NCBI RefSeq assembly: GCF_014646335.1
Contig: NZ_BMNG01000001.1
Coordinates: 186,001-250,000 of the forward strand
Direction: 5' to 3'
Source: Streptomyces lasiicapitis
GTDB lineage: Bacteria > Actinomycetota > Actinomycetes > Streptomycetales > Streptomycetaceae
Length of the DNA stretch: 64,000 nt
Shown: piece by piece, positions 1-8,303 of the stretch
Layout of the letters: each line of letters starts with the position of its first letter
Numbering within the stretch: position 1 is the stretch's first letter
Notes under the pieces: generated by a model
What the model saw: the letters and a program-made list of their open reading frames with translations, nothing else
Told to the model about the DNA's origin: nothing
Databases searched by the model: none
Translations under genes and position numbers: made by a program

Positions 1-924
1 GTGATCGCCACCCTGCTGATCACGCAGTTCGTGGCCCACAGCCTCACGGCGCCGCTGGACGAGATGAACTCGGTGGCCCGCGCGGTCTCGCACGGCGACT
101 ACACGCGCCGCGTGCGCGGGGCCGACCGCCGCGACGAACTGGGCGACGTGGCCATGACGATCAATCGCATGGCCGACGACCTGGAGGCGCAGGACCAGCA
201 GCGCAAGGAGCTGGTCGCCAACGTCTCGCACGAGCTGCGCACCCCCATCGCCGCGCTGCGCGCCGTCCTGGAGAACGTCGTCGACGGCGTCTCGGCGGCC
301 GACCCGGAGACGATGCGTACGGCCCTGAAGCAGACCGAGCGCCTGGGCCGACTGGTGGAGACCCTGCTCGACCTGTCCCGCCTCGACAACGGAGTCGTAC
401 CCCTCAGGGCACGCCGCTTCGAAGTGTGGCCCTATCTGTCGGGCGTCCTGAAGGAGGCCAACATGGTGGCCTCCGCGCGCAAGGGGATGACGTCCGGTTC
501 CGGCAGTCACACGCGTACGGACGTCCATCTGCACCTGGACGTCTCCCCGCCGGAGCTGACGGCCCACGCGGACGCCGAGCGCCTGCACCAGGTCGTCGCC
601 AACCTCATCGACAACGCGGTCAAACACAGCCCGCCCCACGGCCGCGTGACGGTGCGTGCCCGGAGGGGCCTGTATCCCGAGTCCCTGGACCTGGAGGTCC
701 TCGACGAGGGCCCCGGCATTCCGGAGTCGGAGTGGCACCGCGTCTTCGAGCGCTTCAACCGCGGCGCGCACGCCGGCGTCCCGCCGGGGAGCGACGGCGG
801 CACGGGGCTCGGCCTCGCGATCGCGCGCTGGGCGGTGGATCTGCACGGCGGGCACATCGGTGTGGCCGAATCGGCCCGGGGCTGCCGAATTCAGGTCACC
901 CTTCCGGGCCTGCCCGAAGACTGA
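1..924 (+). CDS. Sensor histidine kinase, 5' end outside the window
   Basis: This is the C-terminal part of a membrane two-component sensor kinase. The visible 307 residues begin inside a hydrophobic segment, probably the last transmembrane helix. A HAMP linker follows (about residues 12-65), then the dimerisation/phosphoacceptor domain with H-box NVSHELRTP (His77), then an ATPase domain with N-box NLIDNAVKH, G1 box DEGPGIP and G2 box GGTGLGLAIAR. All catalytic boxes are intact. The GTG at base 1 is very unlikely to be the true start because the sensor domain and first membrane helix are missing. A response-regulator gene probably lies just upstream. The ligand cannot be read from this fragment. 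Confidence 0.9.
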   Translation: MIATLLITQFVAHSLTAPLDEMNSVARAVSHGDYTRRVRGADRRDELGDVAMTINRMADDLEAQDQQRKELVANVSHELRTPIAALRAVLENVVDGVSAADPETMRTALKQTERLGRLVETLLDLSRLDNGVVPLRARRFEVWPYLSGVLKEANMVASARKGMTSGSGSHTRTDVHLHLDVSPPELTAHADAERLHQVVANLIDNAVKHSPPHGRVTVRARRGLYPESLDLEVLDEGPGIPESEWHRVFERFNRGAHAGVPPGSDGGTGLGLAIARWAVDLHGGHIGVAESARGCRIQVTLPGLPED

Positions 925-1233
925 AGTTGACGTAAGGTTCGAAGCGGAAGCGCTCTCCGGGCGCGCGCACCGCGCGCCGGACGGGCCGCGACCGCGTGTC
1001 GACGCACCCGAGGCGTGTCCAGGACGTGCACAGACGTCCCCACCAGGGCTCCACGCGGTGCACTGTCATAGGCAAACTTCGCTTGTTTCCCGCCATTTAC
1101 AGCCCCGAAACCAGCTTTCCAGTGTGACTTACGCGACGGATGACCGGCCCGGTCTGCACTGTGCGTCGATGGAGGCGTAGCCTTTATTTCCGCTGTCCAT
1201 CACCTTGTGAAGCGGAAGAGGGCGGTTGCCGCC
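925..1233. other. Intergenic region upstream of kgd
   Basis: About 300 bases without a supported gene. It holds CG-rich alternating stretches near 960-985 and a relatively AT-rich segment at 1075-1205 (for example TAGCCTTTATTT near 1178-1190) that is the likely kgd promoter region. I see no convincing terminator for the kinase gene. Confidence 0.5.
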
Positions 1234-4200
1234 GTGTCGCCACAGTCCCCCAGTAACTCGAGCACCACGACCGACCAAGAAGCGCAGGGCAAGAACCCTG
1301 CTGCCGCGTTCGGTCCCAATGAGTGGCTCGTCGACGAGATCTATCAGCAGTACCTCCAGGACCCGAATTCGGTCGACCGTGCCTGGTGGGACTTCTTCGC
1401 CGACTACAAGCCGGGAGTAGGCGCAGGCGTTGCCTCCGCCCCGGCCAAGCCGGCGGGTGACGCGGCCGCGGGGGCCGCGTCCACCACGTCCCCCGCCCCG
1501 GCCGCCGCGAAGCCCGCCACGGCGCCGCCAGCGGCCGCCACGGCCGCGCCCGTCGCGAAGGCTCCGGCCCCCGCCGCCAAGCCCGCCACCGCGAAGCCCG
1601 CAGCCGCCACGGCCGCGCCCGCGAAGGCGGAGCCCGCCAAGGAGTCGACGGGGCCCGAGTACGTCCCGCTGCGCGGCCCCTCCGCGGCCGTGGCGAAGAA
1701 CATGAACGCCTCCCTGGAGGTGCCCACGGCCACGTCCGTGCGCGCCGTCCCGGTGAAGCTGCTGTTCGACAACCGCATCGTCATCAACAACCACCTCAAG
1801 CGCGCCCGCGGCGGGAAGATCTCCTTCACGCACCTCATCGGGTACGCGATGGTGCAGGCCATCAAGGCCATGCCGTCGATGAACTACTCCTTCGCGGAGA
1901 AGGACGGCAAGCCGACGCTGGTCAAGCCGGAGCACATCAACTTCGGCCTGGCCATCGACCTGGTGAAGCCCAACGGCGACCGCCAGCTGGTCGTGGCGGG
2001 CATCAAGAAGGCCGAGACCCTGAACTTCTTCGAGTTCTGGCAGGCCTACGAGGACATCGTCCGGCGCGCCCGCGACGGCAAGCTCGGCATGGACGACTTC
2101 ACCGGCGTCACGGTCTCCCTGACCAACCCCGGCGGCCTCGGCACGGTCCACTCCGTGCCGCGCCTGATGCCCGGCCAGTCGGTCATCATGGGCGTCGGCT
2201 CGATGGACTACCCGGCGGAGTTCCAGGGCACCTCCCAGGACACCCTGAACAAGCTGGGCATCTCCAAGGTCATGACGCTGACCTCGACGTACGACCACCG
2301 CGTGATCCAGGGTGCGGCGTCCGGCGAGTTCCTGCGCATCGTCGCGAACCTCCTCCTCGGGGAGAGCGGCTTCTTCGACGAGATCTTCGAAGCGCTGCGC
2401 ATCCCCTACGAGCCGGTCCGCTGGCTCAAGGACATCGACGCCAGCCACGACGACGACGTCACCAAGGCCGCCCGGGTCTTCGAGCTGATCCACTCCTACC
2501 GCGTCCGCGGCCACGTCATGGCCGACACGGACCCGCTGGAGTACAAGCAGCGCAAGCACCCGGACCTGGACATCACCGAGCACGGCCTCACGCTCTGGGA
2601 CCTGGAGCGCGAGTTCGCCGTCGGCGGCTTCGCCGGCAAGTCGATGATGAAGCTCCGCGACGTCCTCGGCGTCCTGCGCGACTCGTACTGCCGCACCACC
2701 GGCGTCGAGTTCATGCACATCCAGGACCCGAAGCAGCGCAAGTGGCTCCAGGACCGCATCGAGCGCCAGCACGCCTCCAAGCCGGAGCGCGAGGAGCAGC
2801 TGCGCATCCTGCGCCGGCTGAACGCCGCGGAGGCCTTCGAGACCTTCCTGCAGACGAAGTACGTCGGCCAGAAGCGCTTCTCCCTGGAGGGCGGCGAGTC
2901 CGTCATCCCGCTCCTGGACGCGGTCATCGACAGCGCGGCCGAGTCCCGCCTGGACGAGGTCGTCATCGGCATGGCCCACCGCGGCCGCCTGAACGTCCTC
3001 GCGAACATCGTCGGCAAGTCGTACGCGCAGATCTTCCGTGAGTTCGAGGGCAACCTCGACCCGAAGTCGATGCACGGCTCCGGAGACGTCAAGTACCACC
3101 TGGGCGCCGAGGGCACCTTCACGGGCCTGGACGGCGAGCAGATCAAGGTCTCCCTGGCCGCCAACCCCTCCCACCTGGAGGCGGTCGACCCGGTCCTCGA
3201 GGGCATCGCCCGCGCCAAGCAGGACATCATCAACAAGGGCGGCACGGACTTCACGGTCCTGCCGGTCGCCCTCCACGGAGACGCGGCCTTCGCGGGCCAG
3301 GGCGTCGTCGCGGAGACCCTGAACATGTCGCAGCTGCGGGGCTACCGCACCGGCGGCACGGTCCACGTCGTCATCAACAACCAGGTCGGCTTCACGGCCG
3401 CTCCGGAGTCCTCGCGTTCGTCGATGTACTCCACGGACGTGGCCCGGATGATCGAGGCGCCGATCTTCCACGTGAACGGCGACGACCCCGAGGCCGTCGT
3501 CCGTGTCGCGCGGCTCGCCTTCGAGTTCCGCCAGGCGTTCAACAAGGACGTCGTCATCGACCTGATCTGCTACCGCCGCCGCGGACACAACGAGTCCGAC
3601 AACCCGGCGTTCACGCAGCCGCTGATGTACGACCTGATCGACAAGAAGCGCTCGGTCCGCAAGCTCTACACCGAGTCCCTGATCGGCCGCGGCGACATCA
3701 CCCTGGAAGAGGCCGAGCAGGCCCTCCAGGACTACCAGGGCCAGCTGGAGAAGGTCTTCACGGAGGTCCGTGAGGCCACCTCGCAGCCCGCCCCGGCGGA
3801 GATCCCCGAGCCGCAGGCCGAGTTCCCGGTGACCGTCAACACGGCGATCACCCAGGAAGTCGTCAAGCGCATCGCCGAGTCCCAGGTCAACATCCCCGAC
3901 CACGTCACCGTGCACCCGCGTCTGCTGCCGCAGCTGCAGCGCCGCGCGGCCATGGTCGAGGACGGCACGATCGACTGGGGCATGGGCGAGACCCTCGCCA
4001 TCGGCTCCCTCCTCCTGGAGGGCACCCCGGTCCGCCTGGCGGGCCAGGACTCGCGCCGCGGCACGTTCGGCCAGCGCCACGCGGTCCTCATCGACCGCAA
4101 CACGGGCGACGACTACACGCCGCTGCTGTACCTCTCCGAGGACCAGGCCCGCTTCAACGCCTACGACTCGCTGCTCTCCGAGTACGCGGCCATGGGCTTC

Positions 4201-5019
4201 GAGTACGGCTACTCCCTGGCGCGTCCCGAGTCCCTCGTGATGTGGGAGGCGCAGTTCGGCGACTTCGTCAACGGCGCGCAGACGGTCGTGGACGAGTTCA
4301 TCTCGTCGGCCGAGCAGAAGTGGGGCCAGACGTCCGGCGTCACCCTGCTGCTGCCACACGGCTACGAAGGCCAGGGCCCCGACCACTCGTCGGCCCGCCC
4401 GGAGCGCTTCCTGCAGCTCTGCGCGCAGAACAACATGACGGTCGCGATGCCGACCCTCCCGTCGAACTACTTCCACCTCCTGCGGTGGCAGGTGCACAAC
4501 CCGCACCACAAGCCGCTGGTGGTCTTCACCCCGAAGTGGATGCTGCGCCTCAAGGCCGCGGCCTCCAAGACGGAGGAGTTCACGACGGGCGGCTTCCGCC
4601 CCGTCATCGGCGACGACTCGGTGGACGTCAACGCCGTCCGCAAGGTCGTCTTCTGCGCGGGCAAGCTCTACTACGAGCTCGAGGCCGAGCGGCAGAAGCG
4701 CGGTGTCACGGACACGGCGATCATCCGCATCGAGCGGCTGTACCCGCTGCCGGGTGCCGAGCTCCAGGCGGAGATCGCCAAGTTCCCGAACGCCGAGAAG
4801 TACCTGTGGGCCCAGGAGGAGCCGGCGAACCAGGGCGCGTGGCCCTTCATCGCCCTCAACCTGATCGACCACCTGGACCTGGCCGTCGGCGCCGACATCC
4901 CGCACGACGAGCGGCTGCGGCGCATCTCGCGCCCGCACGGCTCGTCCCCGGCGGTCGGCTCCAAGAAGCGCCACGAGCAGGAGCAGGAGCAGCTCCTGAA
5001 CGAGGTCTTCACGGCCTAG
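1234..5019 (+). CDS. kgd: Multifunctional 2-oxoglutarate decarboxylase / dehydrogenase E1 with E2-type succinyltransferase domain
   Basis: Cytosolic TCA-cycle enzyme, the actinobacterial fusion of a ThDP-dependent 2-oxoglutarate dehydrogenase E1 with an E2 succinyltransferase domain. It makes succinyl-CoA with a lipoyl partner, and can also decarboxylate 2-oxoglutarate. Domain order: N-terminal helix ([16 protein letters not shown], about residues 27-42), a long Ala/Pro/Lys linker to about residue 145, the E2 core ending in the catalytic DHRVIQG motif, then the E1 part with ThDP motif [10 protein letters not shown] and NNQVGFT. No lipoyl domain is present, which is usual for this family. At 1261 residues the length is typical. 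A GTG at 1207 would add nine residues. I prefer 1234 because family members begin MSPQSPS. Confidence 0.95.
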   Translation: MSPQSPSNSSTTTDQEAQGKNPAAAFGPNEWLVDEIYQQYLQDPNSVDRAWWDFFADYKPGVGAGVASAPAKPAGDAAAGAASTTSPAPAAAKPATAPPAAATAAPVAKAPAPAAKPATAKPAAATAAPAKAEPAKESTGPEYVPLRGPSAAVAKNMNASLEVPTATSVRAVPVKLLFDNRIVINNHLKRARGGKISFTHLIGYAMVQAIKAMPSMNYSFAEKDGKPTLVKPEHINFGLAIDLVKPNGDRQLVVAGIKKAETLNFFEFWQAYEDIVRRARDGKLGMDDFTGVTVSLTNPGGLGTVHSVPRLMPGQSVIMGVGSMDYPAEFQGTSQDTLNKLGISKVMTLTSTYDHRVIQGAASGEFLRIVANLLLGESGFFDEIFEALRIPYEPVRWLKDIDASHDDDVTKAARVFELIHSYRVRGHVMADTDPLEYKQRKHPDLDITEHGLTLWDLEREFAVGGFAGKSMMKLRDVLGVLRDSYCRTTGVEFMHIQDPKQRKWLQDRIERQHASKPEREEQLRILRRLNAAEAFETFLQTKYVGQKRFSLEGGESVIPLLDAVIDSAAESRLDEVVIGMAHRGRLNVLANIVGKSYAQIFREFEGNLDPKSMHGSGDVKYHLGAEGTFTGLDGEQIKVSLAANPSHLEAVDPVLEGIARAKQDIINKGGTDFTVLPVALHGDAAFAGQGVVAETLNMSQLRGYRTGGTVHVVINNQVGFTAAPESSRSSMYSTDVARMIEAPIFHVNGDDPEAVVRVARLAFEFRQAFNKDVVIDLICYRRRGHNESDNPAFTQPLMYDLIDKKRSVRKLYTESLIGRGDITLEEAEQALQDYQGQLEKVFTEVREATSQPAPAEIPEPQAEFPVTVNTAITQEVVKRIAESQVNIPDHVTVHPRLLPQLQRRAAMVEDGTIDWGMGETLAIGSLLLEGTPVRLAGQDSRRGTFGQRHAVLIDRNTGDDYTPLLYLSEDQARFNAYDSLLSEYAAMGFEYGYSLARPESLVMWEAQFGDFVNGAQTVVDEFISSAEQKWGQTSGVTLLLPHGYEGQGPDHSSARPERFLQLCAQNNMTVAMPTLPSNYFHLLRWQVHNPHHKPLVVFTPKWMLRLKAAASKTEEFTTGGFRPVIGDDSVDVNAVRKVVFCAGKLYYELEAERQKRGVTDTAIIRIERLYPLPGAELQAEIAKFPNAEKYLWAQEEPANQGAWPFIALNLIDHLDLAVGADIPHDERLRRISRPHGSSPAVGSKKRHEQEQEQLLNEVFTA

Positions 5020-5042
5020 TCCGCGGCTGTTCGCACAGTTCG

Positions 5043-5107
5043 GTACGTCGGGTGGGCCCGGCCCCGAGTCCTGGTACGGGACTTGGGGGCCGGGCCCACC
5101 GGCGTAC
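5043..5107 (+). terminator. Long hairpin terminator after kgd
   Basis: GGTGGGCCCGGCCCC (5051-5065) pairs perfectly with 5086-5100. The stem extends outward by seven more pairs past a one-base bulge and holds an inner AGTCC/GGACT stem. There is no T-run, which is common for Streptomyces terminators. Confidence 0.75.
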
Positions 5108-5179
5108 GGCCGTACGATGAAACGGTCGCAAACCCGCCCCGGCCGCCGGCCCGGGTCCCGTCCGCACCAGGAGCAAGAG

Positions 5180-5362
5180 TTGTACTTCACCGACCGTGGC
5201 ATCGAGGAGCTGGAGAAGCGGCGCGGCGAGGAGGAAGTCACCTTCGAGTGGCTCGCCGAGCAGCTCCGCACCTTCGTGGACCTCAACCCGGACTTCGAGG
5301 TCCCGGTCGAGCGCCTCGCCACGTGGCTGGCACGGCTGGACGACGAGGACGAGGACGAGTAG
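5180..5362 (+). CDS. Small acidic DUF6104-type protein
   Basis: A 60-residue protein starting YFTDRGIEELEKRRGEEEVT and ending in an Asp/Glu tail (LDDEDEDE). It matches the small actinomycete family I know as DUF6104, whose function is unknown. The start is a TTG with AGGAG at 5169-5173, six bases upstream. The reading frame stays open upstream to an ATG at 5117, but the conserved N-terminus and the ribosome-binding site favour TTG. It has no membrane segment or catalytic motif. The stop codon lies inside the first unit of a short tandem repeat. It is probably monocistronic, between the kgd terminator and the erm regulatory region. Confidence 0.75.
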   Translation: MYFTDRGIEELEKRRGEEEVTFEWLAEQLRTFVDLNPDFEVPVERLATWLARLDDEDEDE

Positions 5363-5422
5363 TCGGCTTCCCAGGTGGCCGGCCTCTCCAGTAGTCGCCC
5401 TCTTCCGGTAATCGGCCTCTCC
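5358..5422 (+). repeat. Four degenerate 15-17 bp tandem units spanning the stop codon
   Basis: Units 5358-5372, 5373-5389, 5390-5406 and 5407-5422 share the pattern (A)GTAGTCGGCCTCTCC. The first unit contains the TAG stop of the DUF6104-type gene, and later units carry similar TAG or TAA triplets. Confidence 0.65.
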
Positions 5423-5491
5423 GAAGGATGCCGGTAGGGGGAACTCCGGTTTCAGGACCACGGTGGAGACCGCTGGACACCCCGCCCCGGA

Positions 5492-5527
5492 AAATCACTT
5501 GCCGGGGAGGCCCTGCATCCGTCTACG
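5492..5527 (+). promoter_or_regulatory. Candidate WblC (WhiB7)-type promoter of erm
   Basis: AAATCACTTGCC (5492-5503) places an AT-rich stretch immediately before a -35 element TTGCCG (5499-5504). A 17-base spacer leads to a -10-like TCTACG (5522-5527). WhiB7/WblC-dependent promoters are known to carry an AT-rich motif just upstream of -35. The expected start site falls at about the leader ATG, so the transcript would be leaderless or nearly so. Confidence 0.55.
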
Positions 5528-5536
5528 CTGCCTCGC

Positions 5537-5584
5537 ATGTGTGCCTTCGCAGCCGCCGCCATCACGAGGATCCGCCGCGCCTAG
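5537..5584 (+). CDS. Candidate 15-residue leader peptide of erm
   Basis: A short ORF, ATG to TAG, encodes MCAFAAAAITRIRRA. It lies about 105 bases upstream of the Erm start and just downstream of the candidate promoter. Inducible erm genes commonly use ribosome stalling on such a leader to expose the methyltransferase start. The C-terminal ITRIRRA is rich in Arg and Ile, as in several macrolide-arrest peptides. No ribosome-binding site is seen, which fits leaderless translation. This is prediction only, since such short ORFs also arise by chance. Confidence 0.5.
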   Translation: MCAFAAAAITRIRRA

Positions 5585-5625
5585 CGGCGGGCCCACCTCA
5601 CTTCACGCAGGAACGCCCCGCCGCT
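5583..5625 (+). promoter_or_regulatory. Hairpin between leader and erm (candidate attenuator)
   Basis: AGCGGCGGG (5583-5591) pairs exactly with CCCGCCGCT (5617-5625). The left arm starts within the leader stop codon. A second small hairpin, GCGGCAC/GTGCTGC (5644-5660), follows shortly before the Erm start. The arrangement is compatible with translational or transcriptional attenuation. Confidence 0.4.
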
Positions 5626-5689
5626 TCAACGCGTAAGCGCCGAGCGGCACTTCGTGCTGCCCGGCTCACCTCGAAGCCGCGGAGACCCA

Positions 5690-6472
5690 GTGCGCACGCA
5701 GCACCATGGCCGTCATGAGTTCGGCCAGAACTTCCTCACCGACCGCAGCACCATCAGCACCTTCGTCGACCTCGTGGGCCGCACCCACGGCCCGATCGTC
5801 GAGATCGGCACCGGAGACGGTGCGCTGACCCTCCCCCTGGAGAGGCTCGGCCGACGCCTGACGGGCATCGAGATCGACCACCGCAGGGCCGAGCGGCTAC
5901 GGCGGCGCACGAGCCCCTCGACGTCCATCGTCACCGCAGACTTCCTGCGCTTCCGCTCCCCGGCCGCGCCGCACGTCCTGGTGGGCAACCTGCCCTTCCA
6001 CGAGACGACGCCCATGCTGCGCCGCATCCTGCGCTCATCGGCCTGGACCGACGCCGTCCTGCTCGTGCAGTGGGAGGTCGCGCGCCGCCGTGCCGGGGTA
6101 GGCGGGGCGACGCTGATGACGGCCCAGTGGTGGCCCTGGTACGAGTTCGGCCTCGAAGGCCGCGTCCCCGCGACGGCGTTCCGGCCGCGCCCGAACGTCG
6201 ACGGCGGCCTGCTGACGATCACGCGCCGGCGGCGACCGTTGGTGGCGGGCGCGCGGCGGGAGGAGTACCAGGAGTTCGTCCGCCGCGTGTTCACCGGCCG
6301 GGGCCGGGGACTCCCCCAGATCGTCGCCTCGGCGGCCCCCGACCTGCCCCGGCGCCGGATCCAGGAGTGGGTGCGGCGGAGCGGGGGCGGGGCTGCGCGC
6401 TTGCCCAAGGACCTCGGCGCCGGGGAGTGGGCGGAGCTGTTCGGGATGCGGGTGGGAGGAGGGCAGGGGTAG
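5690..6472 (+). CDS. erm: Erm-type 23S rRNA (adenine-N6) methyltransferase
   Basis: SAM-dependent methyltransferase predicted to methylate A2058 of 23S rRNA and give macrolide/lincosamide(/streptogramin B) resistance. Motifs: N-terminal HEFGQNFL (residues 9-16), motif I VEIGTGDGALT (37-47), acidic residue of motif II in GIEID (59-63), and catalytic motif IV NLPF (100-103). The GTG start at 5690 has GGAGA at 5681-5685. An in-frame GTG at 5654 would add 12 residues. The 260-residue length is standard for Streptomyces Erm(O)/Lrm-like enzymes. KsgA/RsmA housekeeping methyltransferases are related, but the compact size, the HEFGQNFL start and the leader region favour Erm. Mono- versus dimethylation cannot be decided from sequence. 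Confidence 0.88.
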   Translation: MRTQHHGRHEFGQNFLTDRSTISTFVDLVGRTHGPIVEIGTGDGALTLPLERLGRRLTGIEIDHRRAERLRRRTSPSTSIVTADFLRFRSPAAPHVLVGNLPFHETTPMLRRILRSSAWTDAVLLVQWEVARRRAGVGGATLMTAQWWPWYEFGLEGRVPATAFRPRPNVDGGLLTITRRRRPLVAGARREEYQEFVRRVFTGRGRGLPQIVASAAPDLPRRRIQEWVRRSGGGAARLPKDLGAGEWAELFGMRVGGGQG

Positions 6473-6497
6473 AGGGCTGGGCGCGGGGGGGTGCCGG

Positions 6498-7412
6498 TCA
6501 GGCGGTGAGGGCCGGTGCCAGCTCCCGCCACTGCCGCATCGGGAGCTCTCCCGGGTCGGCCGTCAGCACCTGTACGCACACGTGGTCCGCTCCGGCCGCG
6601 AGATGCTCCGCCACGCGCGCGTGGAGCACGTCGATGTCTCCGTAGGCGACGATCGCGTCCACGAGGCGGCTGCTGGGCGCGCCGGTCGTGTCCTCCTCCC
6701 CGAAGCCGAGCCGGCGCAGGCTCGCGATCTGGTGCGGTGCCCGCAGGTATCCGGCGACGTGCTCCACGGCCACCTCGCGGGCCCGCGCGCGGCCTCTGTC
6801 GAGTACGACGGCCTGCTCGACTCCGAGGAACGCGTCGGGCCCCAGAAGGTCCCGTGCCCGCGCGGTGTGCTCCACGGGGACGAAGTACGGATGCGCGCCC
6901 CAGGTGCGCTCGGCCGCGAGCTCCAGCATCTTCGGCCCGAGGGCGGCCAGGACCCGGCGCGGTGCGGGGTCCGGCACGGGGCCGTGCGCGGGCGCCGAGT
7001 CCATGGCGTCCAGATAGCCCCGCATGGTCGCGACGGCCTTCCCGCGCACGGGCACCGGGTAGCCGTCCACCTCCGTGACGGTGTCGTCGACCCGGTGCCC
7101 GCCGAGCCCCAGGACGTAGCGCCCGGGGAACGCCTCTCCCAGGGTCCGCTCGGCGTTGGCCGTGGCGAGCGGTTCGCGGTAGGCGATGTTGGCTATGCCG
7201 GACGCGACGACGAGCCGCCGCGTGGCGGACAGCAGCAGCCATGCCTGGCCGAACGAGTCCCGCCCGAACGCCTCGCCATACCAGAGCGCCCCGTACCCCA
7301 ACTCCTCGATCTCCGCGGCGGCCTCGCCAACCCGGCCCGCGGACTGCCCCTCGAAGGCGAAGGTCCAGATCCCCGCACGCCCGAGCCCACCGGCTCGCTG
7401 GAGGTCACTCAT
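6498..7412 (-). CDS. LLM-class F420-dependent oxidoreductase (TIGR03620-like)
   Basis: Luciferase-like monooxygenase-fold enzyme of 304 residues that probably uses coenzyme F420. Near the N-terminus it has GIWTFAFEGQSAGRVGEAAAEIEELGYGALW, and later EAFGRDSFGQAWLLLSAT and ANAERTLGEAFPGRYVLGLGGH, which are core strands and cofactor-facing segments of this family. The C-terminus has the typical MRQWRELAPAL close. The substrate is unknown. It is transcribed divergently from a TetR gene 140 bp away, with two palindromes between them, so it is probably the regulator's target. Confidence 0.85.
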   Translation of the reverse strand: MSDLQRAGGLGRAGIWTFAFEGQSAGRVGEAAAEIEELGYGALWYGEAFGRDSFGQAWLLLSATRRLVVASGIANIAYREPLATANAERTLGEAFPGRYVLGLGGHRVDDTVTEVDGYPVPVRGKAVATMRGYLDAMDSAPAHGPVPDPAPRRVLAALGPKMLELAAERTWGAHPYFVPVEHTARARDLLGPDAFLGVEQAVVLDRGRARAREVAVEHVAGYLRAPHQIASLRRLGFGEEDTTGAPSSRLVDAIVAYGDIDVLHARVAEHLAAGADHVCVQVLTADPGELPMRQWRELAPALTA

Positions 7413-7434
7413 GCTCCACGCCTCTCACCGATTA

Positions 7435-7485
7435 CCGGAGAGGTTCTCCGGATACCTGCGGAGTACGATACGGAGAACTTCTCCG
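7435..7485. promoter_or_regulatory. Two palindromic operators between the oxidoreductase and tetR
   Basis: CCGGAGA-GGT-TCTCCGG (7435-7451) and CGGAGAA-C-TTCTCCG (7471-7485) are perfect inverted repeats sharing the half-site CGGAGA. Their centres are 35 bp apart in the divergent promoter region. They are likely binding sites for the adjacent TetR protein. Confidence 0.7.
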
Positions 7486-7552
7486 CACAGCCAGCCCCCT
7501 CCCCGAACCCGACCTCGCTCCTTCGGGAACCCAAGACTCCGGGAACGCAGAG

Positions 7553-8182
7553 ATGAACCAGCCTCCAGCCGAGCCGCAGCCCCATGGCCGACCTCCGGCC
7601 GTCGGCCGCCCCGCGCGGGCCGACGCCGTCCGCAACCGCGAACGCATCGTCGCCGCCGCGCGAGAGACCTTCGCGGAGGCGGGCCCCGAGGCATCGTTGA
7701 ACGAGATCGCCCGCCGCGCGGGAGTGGGCCCCGGCACCCTCTACCGGAACTTCTCCGGCCGCCCCGAACTGCTCGCGGCCGTCCTCAACGACCGCATCGA
7801 CACGCTCTGCACCCGCGCGCGGGACCTGCTGTCGGCGGACTCGGCGAGTGACGGCCTGGCGGAATGGCTGCACGCCTTCCTCGACCACGCGCGCGTGAAC
7901 CAGGGGCTCGGCGGCGCGCTGATGCTGCAGGAGCTGGAGACGACGGGCGCCCTCGGCACCGACTGCCACCAGCGCATCCTCGACGCGGTGAGCGCACTGC
8001 TCACCCGGGCCCAGGACCACGGCGCCGCCCGCCGCGACCTCGCCCCCGCCGACCTGCTCCAACTGGTCGTCGGGGTCGCGCTGTCCACGCCGCACAAGCA
8101 GGCGTCAAAGGCATCATCGGACGACCCGGAGCAGGCGGAGCGGCTGCTCGGACTGGTCCTGGACGCGACGAAGGCCCGCTGA
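7553..8182 (+). CDS. TetR-family transcriptional regulator
   Basis: A 209-residue DNA-binding regulator. A Pro-rich N-terminal tail (about 25 residues) precedes the TetR helix-turn-helix (RERIVAAARETFAEAGPEAS, then NEIARRAGVGPGTLYRNFSG, about residues 29-72). A helical ligand-binding domain follows. The ATG at 7553 was chosen because the upstream extension is out of family. It lies head-to-head with the F420-dependent oxidoreductase, and two CGGAGA palindromes fill the gap, so it probably represses that gene and itself. The ligand is unknown. Confidence 0.85.
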   Translation: MNQPPAEPQPHGRPPAVGRPARADAVRNRERIVAAARETFAEAGPEASLNEIARRAGVGPGTLYRNFSGRPELLAAVLNDRIDTLCTRARDLLSADSASDGLAEWLHAFLDHARVNQGLGGALMLQELETTGALGTDCHQRILDAVSALLTRAQDHGAARRDLAPADLLQLVVGVALSTPHKQASKASSDDPEQAERLLGLVLDATKAR

Positions 8183-8236
8183 GCCGTTCACCCGCGAGCG
8201 GGGCGGCCTCCCTGCGCGGTCGGAGGCGCGACCGGA

Positions 8237-8292
8237 CTCACAGCCGGGCACTCACAGCCGGGCCTCGCAGTCGGGGCCTCGCAGTCCGGGCG
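8237..8292. repeat. Four tandem ~14 bp repeats between convergent genes
   Basis: CTCACAGCCGGGC(A), CTCACAGCCGGGC, CTCGCAGTCGGGGC and CTCGCAGTCCGGGC follow one another directly. They sit between the end of tetR and the end of the opposing hypothetical gene, in an otherwise empty 120-bp gap. Confidence 0.7.
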
Positions 8293-8303
8293 CACGTCCC
8301 GCC

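Noticed and set aside
1129..5322. 1397-codon minus-strand open frame opposite kgd
   Set aside because: It is a GC-driven antisense shadow: it follows the kgd third-codon G/C bias, its protein is Arg/Val/Leu/Asp repeats with no domain, and kgd is certain.
5654..5689. Upstream GTG start for Erm at 5654
   Set aside because: Would add 12 residues encoded in the small hairpin, with no ribosome-binding site, whereas GGAGA precedes 5690.
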